A DNA stretch of 64,000 bases from Candidatus Avelusimicrobium luingense (GTDB taxonomy: Bacteria > Elusimicrobiota > Elusimicrobia > Elusimicrobiales > Elusimicrobiaceae): positions 310,001 to 374,000 of the forward strand of contig OOHK01000002.1 of the NCBI GenBank assembly GCA_900315845.1, read 5' to 3'. The position numbers and the translations under genes are program-made. Positions 1 to 8,986 of the stretch are shown here, piece by piece. The first letter of the stretch is position 1, and every line of letters begins with the position of its first letter. Under the pieces are notes generated by a model that saw only the letters and a program-made list of their open reading frames with translations, was not told the DNA's origin and did not search any database.

Positions 1-145
1 GCATCAAGTAGAAGCAAAAATCGCTTTCCTGACTCAGTAACTAACCTGCTAATTATTGACCATTGTCAATATTTTGGCAATGGCAACAAGAAGCAAACGC
101 AAACCCCATTTCCTCGTCGGAGAATTAGCAAGCAAAAACCCTGTA
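1..145. other. Left-edge non-coding stretch
   Basis: No convincing gene fits here. A short plus-strand frame open from the edge ends in TAA at about 41-43 and could be the last dozen codons of a protein lying to the left, but that cannot be tested. A small foldable element sits at 55-83: ATTGAC (55-60) pairs with GTCAAT (65-70), and CCATTG (60-65) can alternatively pair with CAATGG (78-83), an H-type pseudoknot-like arrangement. The stretch runs directly into the tRNA-like 3' half at 146-192, so it may be the end of an integrated element or part of a longer tRNA-tailed RNA. Confidence 0.3.
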
Positions 146-192
146 CGCCCTTGACATGGGAAAGGTCACAGGTTCAATCCCTGTACTGGGCA
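146..192 (+). pseudogene. tRNA-like 3' half, tRNA-Val(GAC)-like
   Basis: The sequence reads as the 3' half of a tRNA. There is a 7-nt anticodon-type loop TTGACAT (151-157) flanked by CCC/GGG, an AGGTC variable loop (163-167), a perfect T stem ACAGG/CCTGT (168-172 and 180-184) around TTCAATC, then ACTGGGC plus discriminator A (192). The loop matches valine GAC. No matching 5' acceptor (GCCCAGT) or D arm lies upstream in the window, and only three anticodon-stem pairs form, so this is not a complete tRNA. A 3' half starting at the anticodon is the classic footprint left where an integrase uses a tRNA gene as attachment site. The 3' end of a larger tRNA-like RNA is the main alternative. Confidence 0.5.
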
Positions 193-198
193 AATTTG

Positions 199-224
199 AA
201 AACCCACCTTTTTGGTGGGTTTTT
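199..224. terminator. Bidirectional rho-independent terminator
   Basis: AAAACCCACC (199-208) and GGTGGGTTTT (214-223) form a 10-bp stem with a T-rich loop and T tracts on both strands. It would stop transcripts from the tRNA-like element and from rmuC on the minus strand. Confidence 0.75.
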
Positions 225-251
225 CAGTTATTATATATAACCAAACCGAAC

Positions 252-1514
252 TTAATTATTTTCGGCGGAAGAAGAAAGCGGCAATTCGGCTGTATTTTCT
301 TCTAACAGATCCGGCAACTTTCGGGCTGATTTTACCTGCAATTGCTCTAATTTTTTAGCCGATGCCACAATGCCTTTGCTACCGCGCAATGTTTTGTCTG
401 CTTTATCGTAGGTATCTGTCAACTGGGTAATTCTGGTGTGGATATCGCCCATGCGCTCGGTAAATAACCCCACCCGATCCAACATCTCTTGCGCCGTCTT
501 AAAAATTTGTTCTATCAGCTGGCTGGCACGTTCCTGCCGCCATAAATTTTCGGCCACTTGTAACACGGAAAACAAGTTGGAAGCCGTTACAATGGCTACG
601 CGGTGTTTGCGGGCGATTTCGTTCAATTCCGGTTTGGCCTGTACGGCTAAAAAGTAGGCAAACTCTATTGGAATAAACATAAATACAAAGTCCATTTTTT
701 CATGCGGAAGTAACGCAGAATAATCTTTTTCAGATAATTCTTTAATATGTTTTTCTACTGACAGGACATGCTCTTTTAAGGCAACGGCTTTTTCTTCTTC
801 CGTCGCGGCGGCTTGCCATTTCATATAGGCGGTTAATGACATTTTGGAATCAATCACAAAATCGCGGTTGCCCGGTAAGTGCAAAACAAAATCGGGCTGG
901 ACGCGGTCGTTATCTTGCGTCGTTATAGATACTTGTGTATCAAATTCTATCCCCTTGCGAAAACCGGATGTCGTTAATACATCTTCCAAAATAATTTCCC
1001 CCCACGATCCTTGCTTTTTAGGGCTTTTGAGTGCCTCGGTCAAATTTTGGGCTTCTTGGGATAAATTTTTATTTAACTCTAACGTGCGGTTGATAGCATC
1101 TTGCAGCCGCGTATGGTGTGTACTGCTTTCGGTGCGCAGATCGCCGACTTGTTTGGTAAATTTATCCATAGATTCTTTTAAGGGAGAAACCATTTCATCA
1201 TTTTTGGCGGTAAGTTCGGCACGCTGTTCTTTTAACGTATCGGCAGCGAGTTGCTTAAATTCGGCCTTGGCGGTAGCCTGCAACGCAGCAAATTTTTTAT
1301 CTTGTTGGGCAAGTAACTGATTGGCAAAATTTTCCGCACCGGCCTGTGCGTTGCCTAATGACACAATACGCTCGTTTAGACGAGCATTTTCCAATTCTGC
1401 TTGTGTACGCGCTTGGGCAGTTTGCTCCAACCGCGACGATAAATTTTTGATTTTTAGATACGCCGCCACGCCGCACAAAACGGCTCCGGCAATAAAGGCT
1501 AGTATAATTTCCAT
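252..1514 (-). CDS. rmuC: DNA recombination protein RmuC
   Basis: RmuC-family protein, 420 residues, a usual length for the family. It has an N-terminal hydrophobic segment (about residues 3-20), a long Ala/Gln/Glu-rich coiled coil to about residue 160, then the conserved nuclease-like RmuC core, which starts around GSWGEIILEDVL and includes DFVLHLPGNRDFVIDSKMS and the FIPIEFAYFLA segment. RmuC limits DNA inversions and rearrangements at repeats; its exact biochemical activity is inferred from the fold. The start has a clear AGGAG ribosome site 6-7 nt upstream. It stands alone, with a terminator at 199-224 and a palindromic -10-like element at 1571-1585 upstream. Confidence 0.92.
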   Translation of the reverse strand: MEIILAFIAGAVLCGVAAYLKIKNLSSRLEQTAQARTQAELENARLNERIVSLGNAQAGAENFANQLLAQQDKKFAALQATAKAEFKQLAADTLKEQRAELTAKNDEMVSPLKESMDKFTKQVGDLRTESSTHHTRLQDAINRTLELNKNLSQEAQNLTEALKSPKKQGSWGEIILEDVLTTSGFRKGIEFDTQVSITTQDNDRVQPDFVLHLPGNRDFVIDSKMSLTAYMKWQAAATEEEKAVALKEHVLSVEKHIKELSEKDYSALLPHEKMDFVFMFIPIEFAYFLAVQAKPELNEIARKHRVAIVTASNLFSVLQVAENLWRQERASQLIEQIFKTAQEMLDRVGLFTERMGDIHTRITQLTDTYDKADKTLRGSKGIVASAKKLEQLQVKSARKLPDLLEENTAELPLSSSAENN

Positions 1515-1570
1515 AATTTTCTCCTGTTTTTATTTTAATTTATTTTGGCGTTCGGTTTCAAAAACCGATG

Positions 1571-1585
1571 TCTATATAATATAGA
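1571..1585. promoter_or_regulatory. 15-bp TATA palindrome, likely -10 region of rmuC
   Basis: TCTATAT-A-ATATAGA is a perfect odd palindrome lying about 57 bp upstream of the rmuC start. It contains TATAAT-like hexamers on both strands. Near-identical palindromes occur upstream of smc (14822), between the phosphoesterase and glcDE genes (33250) and upstream of pilin 2 (26690). Confidence 0.45.
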
Positions 1586-1697
1586 TTAAACGCGCGACGA
1601 CCCATTGTCGTTCTATCTTTGCCCGCAACCCTTTCGCTTTTTCCCCCCGTTTTGGTCTGCTGAAAAGAAGCCAAGTCCGCCGATTCAAAATTTTCTC

Positions 1698-1724
1698 TTG
1701 ACAAATCAAAAAAAAAACGATAAT
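1698..1724 (+). promoter_or_regulatory. Promoter of pilin gene 1
   Basis: TTGACA (1698-1703) is followed by an A-tract and GATAAT (1719-1724) at 15 bp spacing (or TAATAA at 17 bp). The whole element is nearly identical to the one before the pilin gene at 45814. Confidence 0.65.
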
Positions 1725-1759
1725 AAAGGGACAGAAAAATATATTAAGGAGCAAACAAT

Positions 1760-2311
1760 ATGAAAAACAAACAGGCATTTACACTTATTGAATTATTAGT
1801 GGTGGTGTTAATTATCGGTATTTTGGCAAGCGTGGCCTTGCCGCAATACACATTAGCCGTCTATAAAAGTAGATTTGCCAATCTGCGCACAACGGCCTAT
1901 TCCTATAAACAAGCCATGGAAGTTTATCACATGGCTAACGGCACATGGCCCACTTCGTTTGATGAATTAAGTTTAGATACTCCCAGCGGGCTTACCCCTA
2001 TTGCCACCAATGCGCAATCGGGCGAATGCGCGGCTAATAACGAAATGTATTGCTGTATTACTCCGCAAAGTAGTAGCGGCGGGGTCCCCGCCAGCGTGAC
2101 TTGTGGGCGCAACGACTATTCTTTTGCCATAGAAAGATTTATCACCAGTGTCGGAGGGGTTCCGGAAAACACAGATGTGTGTATCGCCAAATCGACGGAC
2201 GCTAATGCTATCAAATTGTGTAAAGCATTGGGCGATTCCCCGCTTAATCTAAATTTAATAACCGCTAGCGGGCTCATAAACGGGTATAAGTTTTATCCAA
2301 TGACTAAATAG
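1760..2311 (+). CDS. Type IV pilin-like / pseudopilin protein (pilin 1)
   Basis: 183 residues with a class III signal: a six-residue basic leader MKNKQA, then FTLIELLVV and a hydrophobic helix to about residue 29. Cleavage by a prepilin peptidase would fall between Ala6 and Phe7, and Glu5 of the mature protein is present. The globular part has the family pattern MANGTWPTSFDEL and a C-terminal Cys pair (VCIAKS ... KLCKALG) likely to form a disulfide. The start is set by AAGGAG 8-9 nt upstream. The gene is monocistronic, with its own promoter (1698) and terminator (2316). No pilus assembly genes are in the window, so whether it is a major pilin, minor pilin or secretion pseudopilin cannot be told. 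Confidence 0.85.
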   Translation: MKNKQAFTLIELLVVVLIIGILASVALPQYTLAVYKSRFANLRTTAYSYKQAMEVYHMANGTWPTSFDELSLDTPSGLTPIATNAQSGECAANNEMYCCITPQSSSGGVPASVTCGRNDYSFAIERFITSVGGVPENTDVCIAKSTDANAIKLCKALGDSPLNLNLITASGLINGYKFYPMTK

Positions 2312-2315
2312 CCAT

Positions 2316-2344
2316 AAAAAACCCCGCGTAAAGCGGGGTTTTTA
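2316..2344. terminator. Bidirectional terminator between pilin 1 and guaC
   Basis: ACCCCGC (2321-2327) pairs with GCGGGGT (2333-2339), flanked by A and T tracts, between two convergent genes. Confidence 0.85.
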
Positions 2345-2363
2345 TTCTGTCTGGAAAAACAAC

Positions 2364-3455
2364 CTAATCAATGTCCTTCATGTTCTCAAATACGGTGTTG
2401 AGTTGTTTGTTGACCGTATAGAACGTGGTGCAACGCGGAATATCTTTCAAGCGTCTGGCCCCAATATATGACATGGTACTGCGAAGCCCACCCAAAATAT
2501 CTTCTATAATATGTTCCACCGGGCCGGTGTACGGAATCAATTTTTCGCGGCCTTCCGTAGTGCGATATTTGGCCATGCCGCCAAAGTGTTTTTGTTGCGC
2601 CAGTTTAGAACTCATCCCGTAGAATTTTTTATAGCGGCGAAGTTCTATGGTCAAATCTCCGCTTTCTTTATCTACCCAACTTGTTTGCACATACCGTTCT
2701 ACCAGTTCTCCGGCGGCTTCGTCGGAACCGGCAAGCATACCGCCGATCATCACGAAATCAGCCCCCGCACCAAATGCTTTGGCTATATCCCCGGGGACGG
2801 TACAACCTCCGTCGGCGCAAATCATCCCGCCTACCCCGTGCGCGGCATCCGATACTTCCAGCACGGTAGAAAGTTGCGGTCGGCCCACACCGGTTTGCGA
2901 GCGCGTCAAGCATACCGACCCCGGCCCGATACCGGCTTTGACAATATCGGCCCCGGATAAAATCAAGTCTTGCGTCATATCGCCCGTTACGACGTTGCCC
3001 GCCATCAGTAACAAATTCGGAAATTTTGCACGCAATTCTTTAACGAAACCCAACAATTTCGGAATGTATCCGTTGGCGATATCTACACATAATTTATCAA
3101 TATGCGGGTTTTCGGAAAGCAACTTAAATAATTTTTCTTTGTCATCTTTAAGCCCGGTGCAAATAAAAGTAAGTGGGTGCGGTTTTTTAAAATACGCTTT
3201 GATTTGCTCGTGCGTATAATGTTTATGCAAACACGTAATCGCATTAAATTTTTCCAAAGCGTCATTCATTTCAAACGTACCGGTTGTAGCCATATTGGCA
3301 GCAATAATACCGCACGCTTTGATCGTTTTGGGATACCATTTGAAAGAATATTCACGCAAAATATCGGCTTCACTGCGCGAATTTAAGGTAGTACGTTTGG
3401 GTTGGAACAAAACGTCACAATAATCTAACTGCACATCATTGATTAAACGGGTCAT
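2364..3455 (-). CDS. guaC: GMP reductase
   Basis: NADPH-dependent reduction of GMP to IMP plus ammonia in purine salvage. The 363-residue TIM-barrel has the GuaC-type catalytic loop GIGPGSVCLTRSQTGVG with the active Cys, the phosphate-binding run CADGGCTVPGDIAKAFGAGADFV up to MIGGMLAGSDE, and the C-terminal GGLRSTMSYIGA. There is no CBS insert, which together with the FYGMSS motif favours GMP reductase over IMP dehydrogenase. The final 15 or so residues extend slightly beyond the usual 345-347. It is the last gene of the kdsD-msbA-guaC minus-strand run, 12 bp after msbA, and ends at the terminator shared with pilin 1. Confidence 0.9.
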   Translation of the reverse strand: MTRLINDVQLDYCDVLFQPKRTTLNSRSEADILREYSFKWYPKTIKACGIIAANMATTGTFEMNDALEKFNAITCLHKHYTHEQIKAYFKKPHPLTFICTGLKDDKEKLFKLLSENPHIDKLCVDIANGYIPKLLGFVKELRAKFPNLLLMAGNVVTGDMTQDLILSGADIVKAGIGPGSVCLTRSQTGVGRPQLSTVLEVSDAAHGVGGMICADGGCTVPGDIAKAFGAGADFVMIGGMLAGSDEAAGELVERYVQTSWVDKESGDLTIELRRYKKFYGMSSKLAQQKHFGGMAKYRTTEGREKLIPYTGPVEHIIEDILGGLRSTMSYIGARRLKDIPRCTTFYTVNKQLNTVFENMKDID

Positions 3456-3467
3456 AATTTCTCCTAA

Positions 3468-5231
3468 TTATTTATCCTTAAACTGCATGGCATACAAGGC
3501 CGAGTAAGCGCCATTGCGTTTTAATAACTCCGTATGGGTGCCTTCTTCGGCAATTTTACCGTCGTTGACTACTACAATTTTATCTGCATTTTGAATCGTA
3601 CTTAAACGGTGCGCGATGACGATAACCGTGCGGTCTTTCATCAGGTTATCTAATGCTTCTTGTACCACCCGTTCGGATTTATTATCCAAGGCACTGGTGG
3701 CTTCATCCAGAATAACAATCGGGGCATTTTTCACAAATGCACGCGCAATAGCCAACCGTTGTTTTTGGCCGCCGGAGAGCAATATCCCCCGTTCGCCGAT
3801 TTCGGTATCTAAACCGTTAGGCAGTTCACGCACAAATTGGTCTAAACACGCATTTTTCAAAGCGTGCCACATAACTTCTTCGCTAATATTAGGGTTGCCC
3901 AGCAAGATATTCTCACGAATCGTACCGGAGAACAAGAAATTATCTTGGAACACCATTGCAATTTGACGGCGCAACGAAGATTGGGTAATGTTTTTAATAT
4001 CGGTACCGTCAATTTTAATACTTCCTTTGTGCACATCATATAAGCGCGGCAATAAGGCAGAAACCGTTGTTTTACCGCCGCCGGAATTTCCCACCAACGC
4101 CACCGTAGAACCGACCGGAATATCCAAATTGATATTGTGCAACACTTCGCGACCCGGTACATATTCAAAGCAGACATTTTCAAACGTAATGTCTTTCTTC
4201 ACTTCTTTTAATTCTTTGGCATCGGGATGATCTTTAATAGTAGGTTGCAAATCCAGAATTTCAAAGATACGGTCAATGGCTAAAAAGGAGTTTTGGATAG
4301 CCACATAGTTATTGCCGACGCCTTTAAGCGGAGAATATAACATCATAAGCGCCGCAATAAATGCCACAAAGTTACCGCTGGTAATCTTACCATGTACAAT
4401 TAAATAACCGCCGTAACCGATAACAACAGCCACCCCGATAGACATTAAAATATGCATCACCGGGGAAAGCCAGTTGGTGCGCTGTACCATTTTCATAGCC
4501 AAGCGGAAAGTTAAATCGGTTGTTTCGCGGAAACGTTGTTGGAAAATTTGTTCCAACGTAAAAGAACGGATTGTTTTATTTCCGGCAAATGTTTCGTTAT
4601 AAATAGTCATTACTTTGGATAAATTTTCCACCGTACGCGCCAAAATATCTTTCATTTTTCGGCGCACCCACGCCATGGGCGGCAAAAATAGTGCCAAAAT
4701 CAAAATAGCGAAAATAGCCAATTGCCACGAGTTATAAATTAATACTCCCACTAAGGCAATAGATGAAAATACGCGGGATAGAAATTTCTTTAAGTTTTCT
4801 ACCAAACTGGTGGAAGCAATTTCGGCATCATTGGAATAACGGAACAAAATCGTACCGGAGTTATTTGTATCAAAATACGATGTATCCATAGCAAGCAGTT
4901 TTTCATATAATTTGCGTTTTACACCGATAGTAATTTTTTGTCCCACCCATGTATTTAAGTAGTTAGCCGAGTAGAGCAATATTCCCTGTACCACCGTAAA
5001 CCCGACAATCAAAAACGGAATCATTGCCGAGAAGTGCGGTTGTTTTTCTACCATGACTCTATCCATAAACGGTTTTAAGAACATGGCAATTACACCATCC
5101 AGCGCGCCAACCGGTACCGTCAGCGCAACCCCCAACAGCGCCCGAAACCAAAACGGTTTAACATAGGGCCACATCCGGCGGCAATTTTTTACAAAGTTAT
5201 TTTCGGCCAATTTGGCTTTTAGTTTTTTCAT
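3468..5231 (-). CDS. msbA: Lipid A / lipid flippase ABC transporter, MsbA type
   Basis: 587-residue fused ABC half-transporter: an N-terminal six-helix exporter domain (about residues 25-320) and an ATPase domain with Walker A GNSGGGKTT, Q-loop VFQDN, signature LSGGQKQR, Walker B VILDEATSALD and the switch His in IAHRLST. The size and layout match MsbA, which flips lipid A-core from the inner to the outer leaflet of the inner membrane. Its partner is the Kdo pathway gene kdsD 12 bp upstream, which supports the lipid A role. A general multidrug exporter of the same family is the alternative. Confidence 0.82.
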   Translation of the reverse strand: MKKLKAKLAENNFVKNCRRMWPYVKPFWFRALLGVALTVPVGALDGVIAMFLKPFMDRVMVEKQPHFSAMIPFLIVGFTVVQGILLYSANYLNTWVGQKITIGVKRKLYEKLLAMDTSYFDTNNSGTILFRYSNDAEIASTSLVENLKKFLSRVFSSIALVGVLIYNSWQLAIFAILILALFLPPMAWVRRKMKDILARTVENLSKVMTIYNETFAGNKTIRSFTLEQIFQQRFRETTDLTFRLAMKMVQRTNWLSPVMHILMSIGVAVVIGYGGYLIVHGKITSGNFVAFIAALMMLYSPLKGVGNNYVAIQNSFLAIDRIFEILDLQPTIKDHPDAKELKEVKKDITFENVCFEYVPGREVLHNINLDIPVGSTVALVGNSGGGKTTVSALLPRLYDVHKGSIKIDGTDIKNITQSSLRRQIAMVFQDNFLFSGTIRENILLGNPNISEEVMWHALKNACLDQFVRELPNGLDTEIGERGILLSGGQKQRLAIARAFVKNAPIVILDEATSALDNKSERVVQEALDNLMKDRTVIVIAHRLSTIQNADKIVVVNDGKIAEEGTHTELLKRNGAYSALYAMQFKDK

Positions 5232-5243
5232 TACTGCTCCCTG

Positions 5244-6215
5244 TTATAAACCCAACTTGAGTAAATCATGAATATGAATAATACCCACCGGTTTATTTTC
5301 CACCGTTACAAATAACGTGGTAATTTTTTTCTCATTCATAAAGTGCAACGCTTCGGCCGCCATCATTTCACCCGATACATTTTTCGGGTTTTTCGTCATT
5401 ACATCCGCGCCTGTTTGATTAAACAACGCGGGGGACATTTTACGGCGCAAATCGCCATCGGTAAAAATACCGGTCAGTTCGCCTTTTTCATTGGTAAAAC
5501 CGACACACCCGAGCCGTTTGTTGCTCATTTCTACCAAAATAGTAGGGATAGGTGTATTTTCACTAAGAAGCGGAATTTCGTCCCCGGTATGCATAATATC
5601 TTTGACGCGTTGCAATACGGCCCCTAATTTGCCCCCCGGGTGACGGACCTGAAAATCTTGTTTGGTAAATTGCTTACGGTTCATAAGTGCCACCGTCAGC
5701 ACATCCCCCAATACAAGCGTAGCCGTGGTGGACGAAGTCGGGGCCAAGCCCAACGGGTCGGCTTCCGGCATATTGGGCAAAGGCAGGACACAATCGGCAT
5801 ATTTGGCCAATGTGCTATCTGCGTTTTTAGTAATACCCACCAAGGTAATACCAAAGCGTTTGCAATAATTCAAAATGTCGGCCAACTCTTTTGATTCACC
5901 GCTATTGGAAATAGCTACTACCATATCTTGGGAAGAAATCATCCCTAAGTCGCCATGGCTGGCTTCGGCGGGGTGGACAAAAAAAGCCGGCGTGCCCGTA
6001 CTGGCCAGCGACGCCACAATTTTTTTGGCCACAATGCCCGACTTGCCCATACCCGTAAAAATAATACGGCCTTGTGTCTGCTGCATTAAATCTAAAACGT
6101 GCGATAAAGGAGCGGTTGCCAGCAACTCTTCTAATTTTTTTAGACAGGCAATTTCACGCGCTACCGTATCCTTAACGGCACAAGTATCTTTTTCCATCAC
6201 AGATTTTTCAGACAT
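5244..6215 (-). CDS. kdsD: Arabinose-5-phosphate isomerase (KpsF/GutQ family)
   Basis: Converts ribulose-5-phosphate to arabinose-5-phosphate, the first step of Kdo synthesis for lipopolysaccharide. It has an N-terminal SIS sugar-isomerase domain (GMGKSGIVAKKI, the phosphate loop SNSGESKELADIL, the conserved HPGGKLG segment) and two C-terminal CBS domains (DIMHTGDEIP and DVMTKNP). The start chosen is the ATG at 6215 because AAGGGAT lies 5-10 nt upstream; a longer frame begins at 6254 but lacks a ribosome site. A TATAAT -10 sits at 6265-6270. First gene of the kdsD-msbA-guaC run. Confidence 0.9.
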   Translation of the reverse strand: MSEKSVMEKDTCAVKDTVAREIACLKKLEELLATAPLSHVLDLMQQTQGRIIFTGMGKSGIVAKKIVASLASTGTPAFFVHPAEASHGDLGMISSQDMVVAISNSGESKELADILNYCKRFGITLVGITKNADSTLAKYADCVLPLPNMPEADPLGLAPTSSTTATLVLGDVLTVALMNRKQFTKQDFQVRHPGGKLGAVLQRVKDIMHTGDEIPLLSENTPIPTILVEMSNKRLGCVGFTNEKGELTGIFTDGDLRRKMSPALFNQTGADVMTKNPKNVSGEMMAAEALHFMNEKKITTLFVTVENKPVGIIHIHDLLKLGL

Positions 6216-6334
6216 AATATCCCTTGGGAAATGCTTTTGGCTTTCCCTATACATAGATATTATTATTATACTAAAAAATGGCCTAATTATTAGAGAAAAT
6301 CTCTCCCTGTCTGTGCAGTAAATAGTAGGTTTTT

Positions 6335-6362
6335 TTGCTTTTTCTGCGAAAAAAAGTAAAAT
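6335..6362 (+). promoter_or_regulatory. Promoter giving a probably leaderless ltaE mRNA
   Basis: TTGCTT (6335-6340), 16 bp, TAAAAT (6357-6362), then 7 nt to the ATG at 6370. No Shine-Dalgarno sequence is present, so transcription should start at or next to the start codon. Confidence 0.5.
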
Positions 6363-6369
6363 GATTTTT

Positions 6370-7413
6370 ATGATACGGTTTAATTGTGATTACAGCGAAG
6401 GCGCGCACCCGCTTATTTTGGAAAAGTTAGCGCAAACCAATTTAGAACAATTGCCCGGTTATGGGGCAGACCCATATTGCGTGCAAGCCGAGCAACTGAT
6501 TAAAGACCTTTGCCACGCGCCGGAAGCGGCCGTTCATTTTATCAGCGGCGGAACACAAACCAATTTAACCGTACTGGCCGCACTTTTACGGCCCTATCAA
6601 AGTGTCATTTCCCCCGATACCGGCCACATCAACGTCCACGAAACCGGGGCGATAGAAATGACAGGCCACCATATTGTTGCCTTGCCCCACCAAGACGGAA
6701 AGATTACGGCAGACCAAGTGGCGCAAGTATGTAAAAACCATTGGCAAGACGAAAACCCGGAATTTTCCCCGCAACCTAAAGTGGTATATATTTCATTCCC
6801 AACCGAATTTGGAACACTCTATTCCAAAGAAGAACTCTTTGCCTTGCGCCGCGTGTGCGACGAACACAACTTATTTTTATTTATGGACGGAGCGCGGCTG
6901 GGTTATGGATTAAGTGCTCCCGGCAACGATGTATCATGGACGGATATTGCCACCTGTTGCGATGCCTTTTATATCGGCGGCACCAAACTCGGCGCACTTT
7001 TAGGGGAAGCGGTTGTACTTACTAACCCGAAACTGCAAAAAGATTTCCGCTACATTATGAAACAACGCGGCGCTATTTTAGCCAAAGGGCGTGTGTTGGG
7101 TATTCAATTTTTAACGTTACTGCAAGACGGGTTATATAAAAAACTCGGCGCGCATGCTAATAAGGTGGCGTTGCTTATCCGCGATGCATGCAAACAAGCC
7201 GGGCTGAAATTTTTGTACGATTCCCCCACCAATCAACAATTTCTTATCATGCCAAACGACGTACTCAAAAAATTAGAGCAAACGTATGTGTTTTCGCATA
7301 TTCGTCCTTATGGCAAAAACGAAACTGTTATCCGTATTTGCACCAGTTGGGCCTCTCACGAAGAAGATGCTAAACAACTCATTGCGGATATCAAACAACT
7401 TTTGGGGAAATAA
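6370..7413 (+). CDS. ltaE: Low-specificity threonine aldolase family (PLP enzyme)
   Basis: PLP-dependent fold-type I enzyme of the threonine aldolase / beta-eliminating lyase family, predicted to cleave L-threonine (or allo-threonine) to glycine and acetaldehyde. The start of the family pattern is clear in [22 protein letters not shown] binds the cofactor phosphate, [10 protein letters not shown] carries the PLP-ring Asp and Arg, and the Schiff-base Lys is in [12 protein letters not shown]. Length 347 residues is normal. The ATG at 6370 is preferred over 6361 because homologues begin at MIRFN and the -10 box overlaps the earlier ATG. It is followed after 1 bp by nfo. Substrate specificity is not resolvable from sequence. 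Confidence 0.85.
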   Translation: MIRFNCDYSEGAHPLILEKLAQTNLEQLPGYGADPYCVQAEQLIKDLCHAPEAAVHFISGGTQTNLTVLAALLRPYQSVISPDTGHINVHETGAIEMTGHHIVALPHQDGKITADQVAQVCKNHWQDENPEFSPQPKVVYISFPTEFGTLYSKEELFALRRVCDEHNLFLFMDGARLGYGLSAPGNDVSWTDIATCCDAFYIGGTKLGALLGEAVVLTNPKLQKDFRYIMKQRGAILAKGRVLGIQFLTLLQDGLYKKLGAHANKVALLIRDACKQAGLKFLYDSPTNQQFLIMPNDVLKKLEQTYVFSHIRPYGKNETVIRICTSWASHEEDAKQLIADIKQLLGK

Positions 7414-7414
7414 T

Positions 7415-8245
7415 ATGTTCTATATCGGATGTCATTTATCCTCATCGGACGGTTTTGAAGCCATGGGCAAAACCGCGCTTCAAATCAACGCAAACACTTT
7501 TCAATTTTTTACGCGCAATCCGCGTGGCAGCAAAGCCAAACCCATTGATCCGCAAGATGCGGCTGCGCTGTGCAAACTGTTAAAAGAAAATCATTTTGCT
7601 CCTATTATCGCCCATGCCCCTTACACCTTAAACCCGGCTTCGGCCGAAGCCAAAACGCGTGAATTTGCCTTAATGACCATGCAAGATGATTTACAACGCA
7701 TGGAATATGTGCCGGGCAACTTATATAACTTCCACCCGGGCAGCCACGTCGGACAAGGGGTAGAAAAAGGCACCCAATTTATCGTAGAACTGTTAAATGA
7801 AATTTTAACGCCGACACAGACAACCACCGTTTTATTGGAAACGATGGCGGGCAAGGGAAGTGAAATCGGCAGCAAGTTTGACGAACTTAAACGCATTTTA
7901 GACGGTGTAAAATTAAACAGGAAAATGGGTGTTTGTTTAGATACTTGCCACGTCAGCGACGCCGGATACAATTTAACAAAATTAGACGATGTATTAACCG
8001 AATTTGATAAACAAATCGGCCTTTCTTTATTAAAGGCCATTCACCTAAACGACAGTCTAAACCCCGTAGGGGCGCACAAAGACCGCCACGCGGTTATCGG
8101 CGGCGGTACAATCGGCACGGAAATACTGGCCGGCGTTATCAATCATCCTGCCTTAAAAAATTTACCGTTCTGTTTGGAAACCCCTAATGATTTGGACGGT
8201 TACGCGCGTGAAATTAAACTTTTGCGCGGGTTGTATCACGATTAG
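7415..8245 (+). CDS. nfo: Endonuclease IV (AP endonuclease)
   Basis: Zinc-dependent apurinic/apyrimidinic endonuclease of base excision repair. 276 residues, TIM barrel; the metal ligands are visible in [55 protein letters not shown] and FCLETPN. The start is the ATG at 7415, with GGGGAAAT just upstream, one base after the ltaE stop; an upstream extension of the frame to 7286 lies inside ltaE and is not used. The 3' end overlaps the convergent methyltransferase gene by 32 bp. Confidence 0.93.
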   Translation: MFYIGCHLSSSDGFEAMGKTALQINANTFQFFTRNPRGSKAKPIDPQDAAALCKLLKENHFAPIIAHAPYTLNPASAEAKTREFALMTMQDDLQRMEYVPGNLYNFHPGSHVGQGVEKGTQFIVELLNEILTPTQTTTVLLETMAGKGSEIGSKFDELKRILDGVKLNRKMGVCLDTCHVSDAGYNLTKLDDVLTEFDKQIGLSLLKAIHLNDSLNPVGAHKDRHAVIGGGTIGTEILAGVINHPALKNLPFCLETPNDLDGYAREIKLLRGLYHD

Positions 8246-8939
8246 TTTTTACTACCAACATTAAACTGTATCCACCGATAAAAAATGCGGGCAACGCATG
8301 CGGCAACCAATGCGCCATTTTGCGGATACACATACCGATACGGCTCTTAAAATGTGTCAATTCCGGTGGGCGCTCTACATATTTATTAGTGTAATGGGAA
8401 GAAAGAATTTGACAGTTGTTTTCCCTCAAAAATTTTCGTAATGAACGTGCCGTAAAAAAATGAATATGTCCAACGGTTTTTCGCTCGCGCTCTAATAGCG
8501 ACGGAAACAAAAACGAACGGACAGACAAATCCAGCGGAACATGTAATACAAGCAGCGGCGCACGCGCCGTTAATTTTTTAAGCCATGCACTCGGATCATC
8601 CACGTGTTCAATCACATCAATAGCCAGGGCTAAATCAAACGGCCCTGCGGGTGGTTCGTCCGCGCACACAAAGCGGACGTTTTCCAACGCGTTTTTTTGT
8701 GCCAGTGCGTTGGCTTGCGGAGAGATATCCCAACCAACAAATTGCGTTTTCGGTTCTTTTTTCCCCCACGCTTTGATAATATCCCCACTGCCGCAACCGC
8801 CGTCCAATATACGCATTAAATGACTTACATGTGCTTTTTTTAATGCACGCAAAATGTGAGACAATTTCCATGAAGCATCTTCGGCATGCCAAGAAGGATT
8901 ATTTGCTAGATAAGAGCCGTCCGTATATTGGTTTTGCAT
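8214..8939 (-). CDS. Class I SAM-dependent methyltransferase
   Basis: 241 residues with a Rossmann-type methyltransferase core: motif [12 protein letters not shown] (about 44-54), the acidic motif II VGWDIS, and [12 protein letters not shown] typical of the Methyltransf_11/UbiE-like group. The C-terminus holds a hydrophobic stretch (about 210-230) that could be membrane-associated. Substrate unknown; a lipid, quinone or small molecule is as likely as a sugar. The ATG is preceded by TATAAT 7 nt upstream and no ribosome site, so the mRNA is probably leaderless. Confidence 0.75.
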   Translation of the reverse strand: MQNQYTDGSYLANNPSWHAEDASWKLSHILRALKKAHVSHLMRILDGGCGSGDIIKAWGKKEPKTQFVGWDISPQANALAQKNALENVRFVCADEPPAGPFDLALAIDVIEHVDDPSAWLKKLTARAPLLVLHVPLDLSVRSFLFPSLLERERKTVGHIHFFTARSLRKFLRENNCQILSSHYTNKYVERPPELTHFKSRIGMCIRKMAHWLPHALPAFFIGGYSLMLVVKTNRDTTRAKV

Positions 8940-8946
8940 ATAAGGT

Positions 8947-8952
8947 ATTATA
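8947..8952 (-). promoter_or_regulatory. -10 box of methyltransferase gene, leaderless type
   Basis: Perfect TATAAT on the minus strand, 7 nt before the ATG at 8939, with no Shine-Dalgarno in between. A -35 box is poor; the region just upstream is the tRNA terminator. Confidence 0.55.
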
Positions 8953-8956
8953 TGAA

Positions 8957-8979
8957 AAAAGCCGCTTAAAAGCGGCTTT
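8957..8979 (-). terminator. Terminator after tRNA-derived copy
   Basis: On the minus strand AAAGCCGCTT / AAGCGGCTTT forms a 10-bp stem followed by a T6 run. Confidence 0.75.
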
Positions 8980-8986
8980 CAAATTT

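Noticed and set aside
1-192. tmRNA 3' end
   Set aside because: A pseudoknot-like fold and tRNA-like tail are present, but no tag ending in Ala-Ala and no usual tmRNA 3' consensus was found, and the 5' part is outside the window. Kept only as an alternative.
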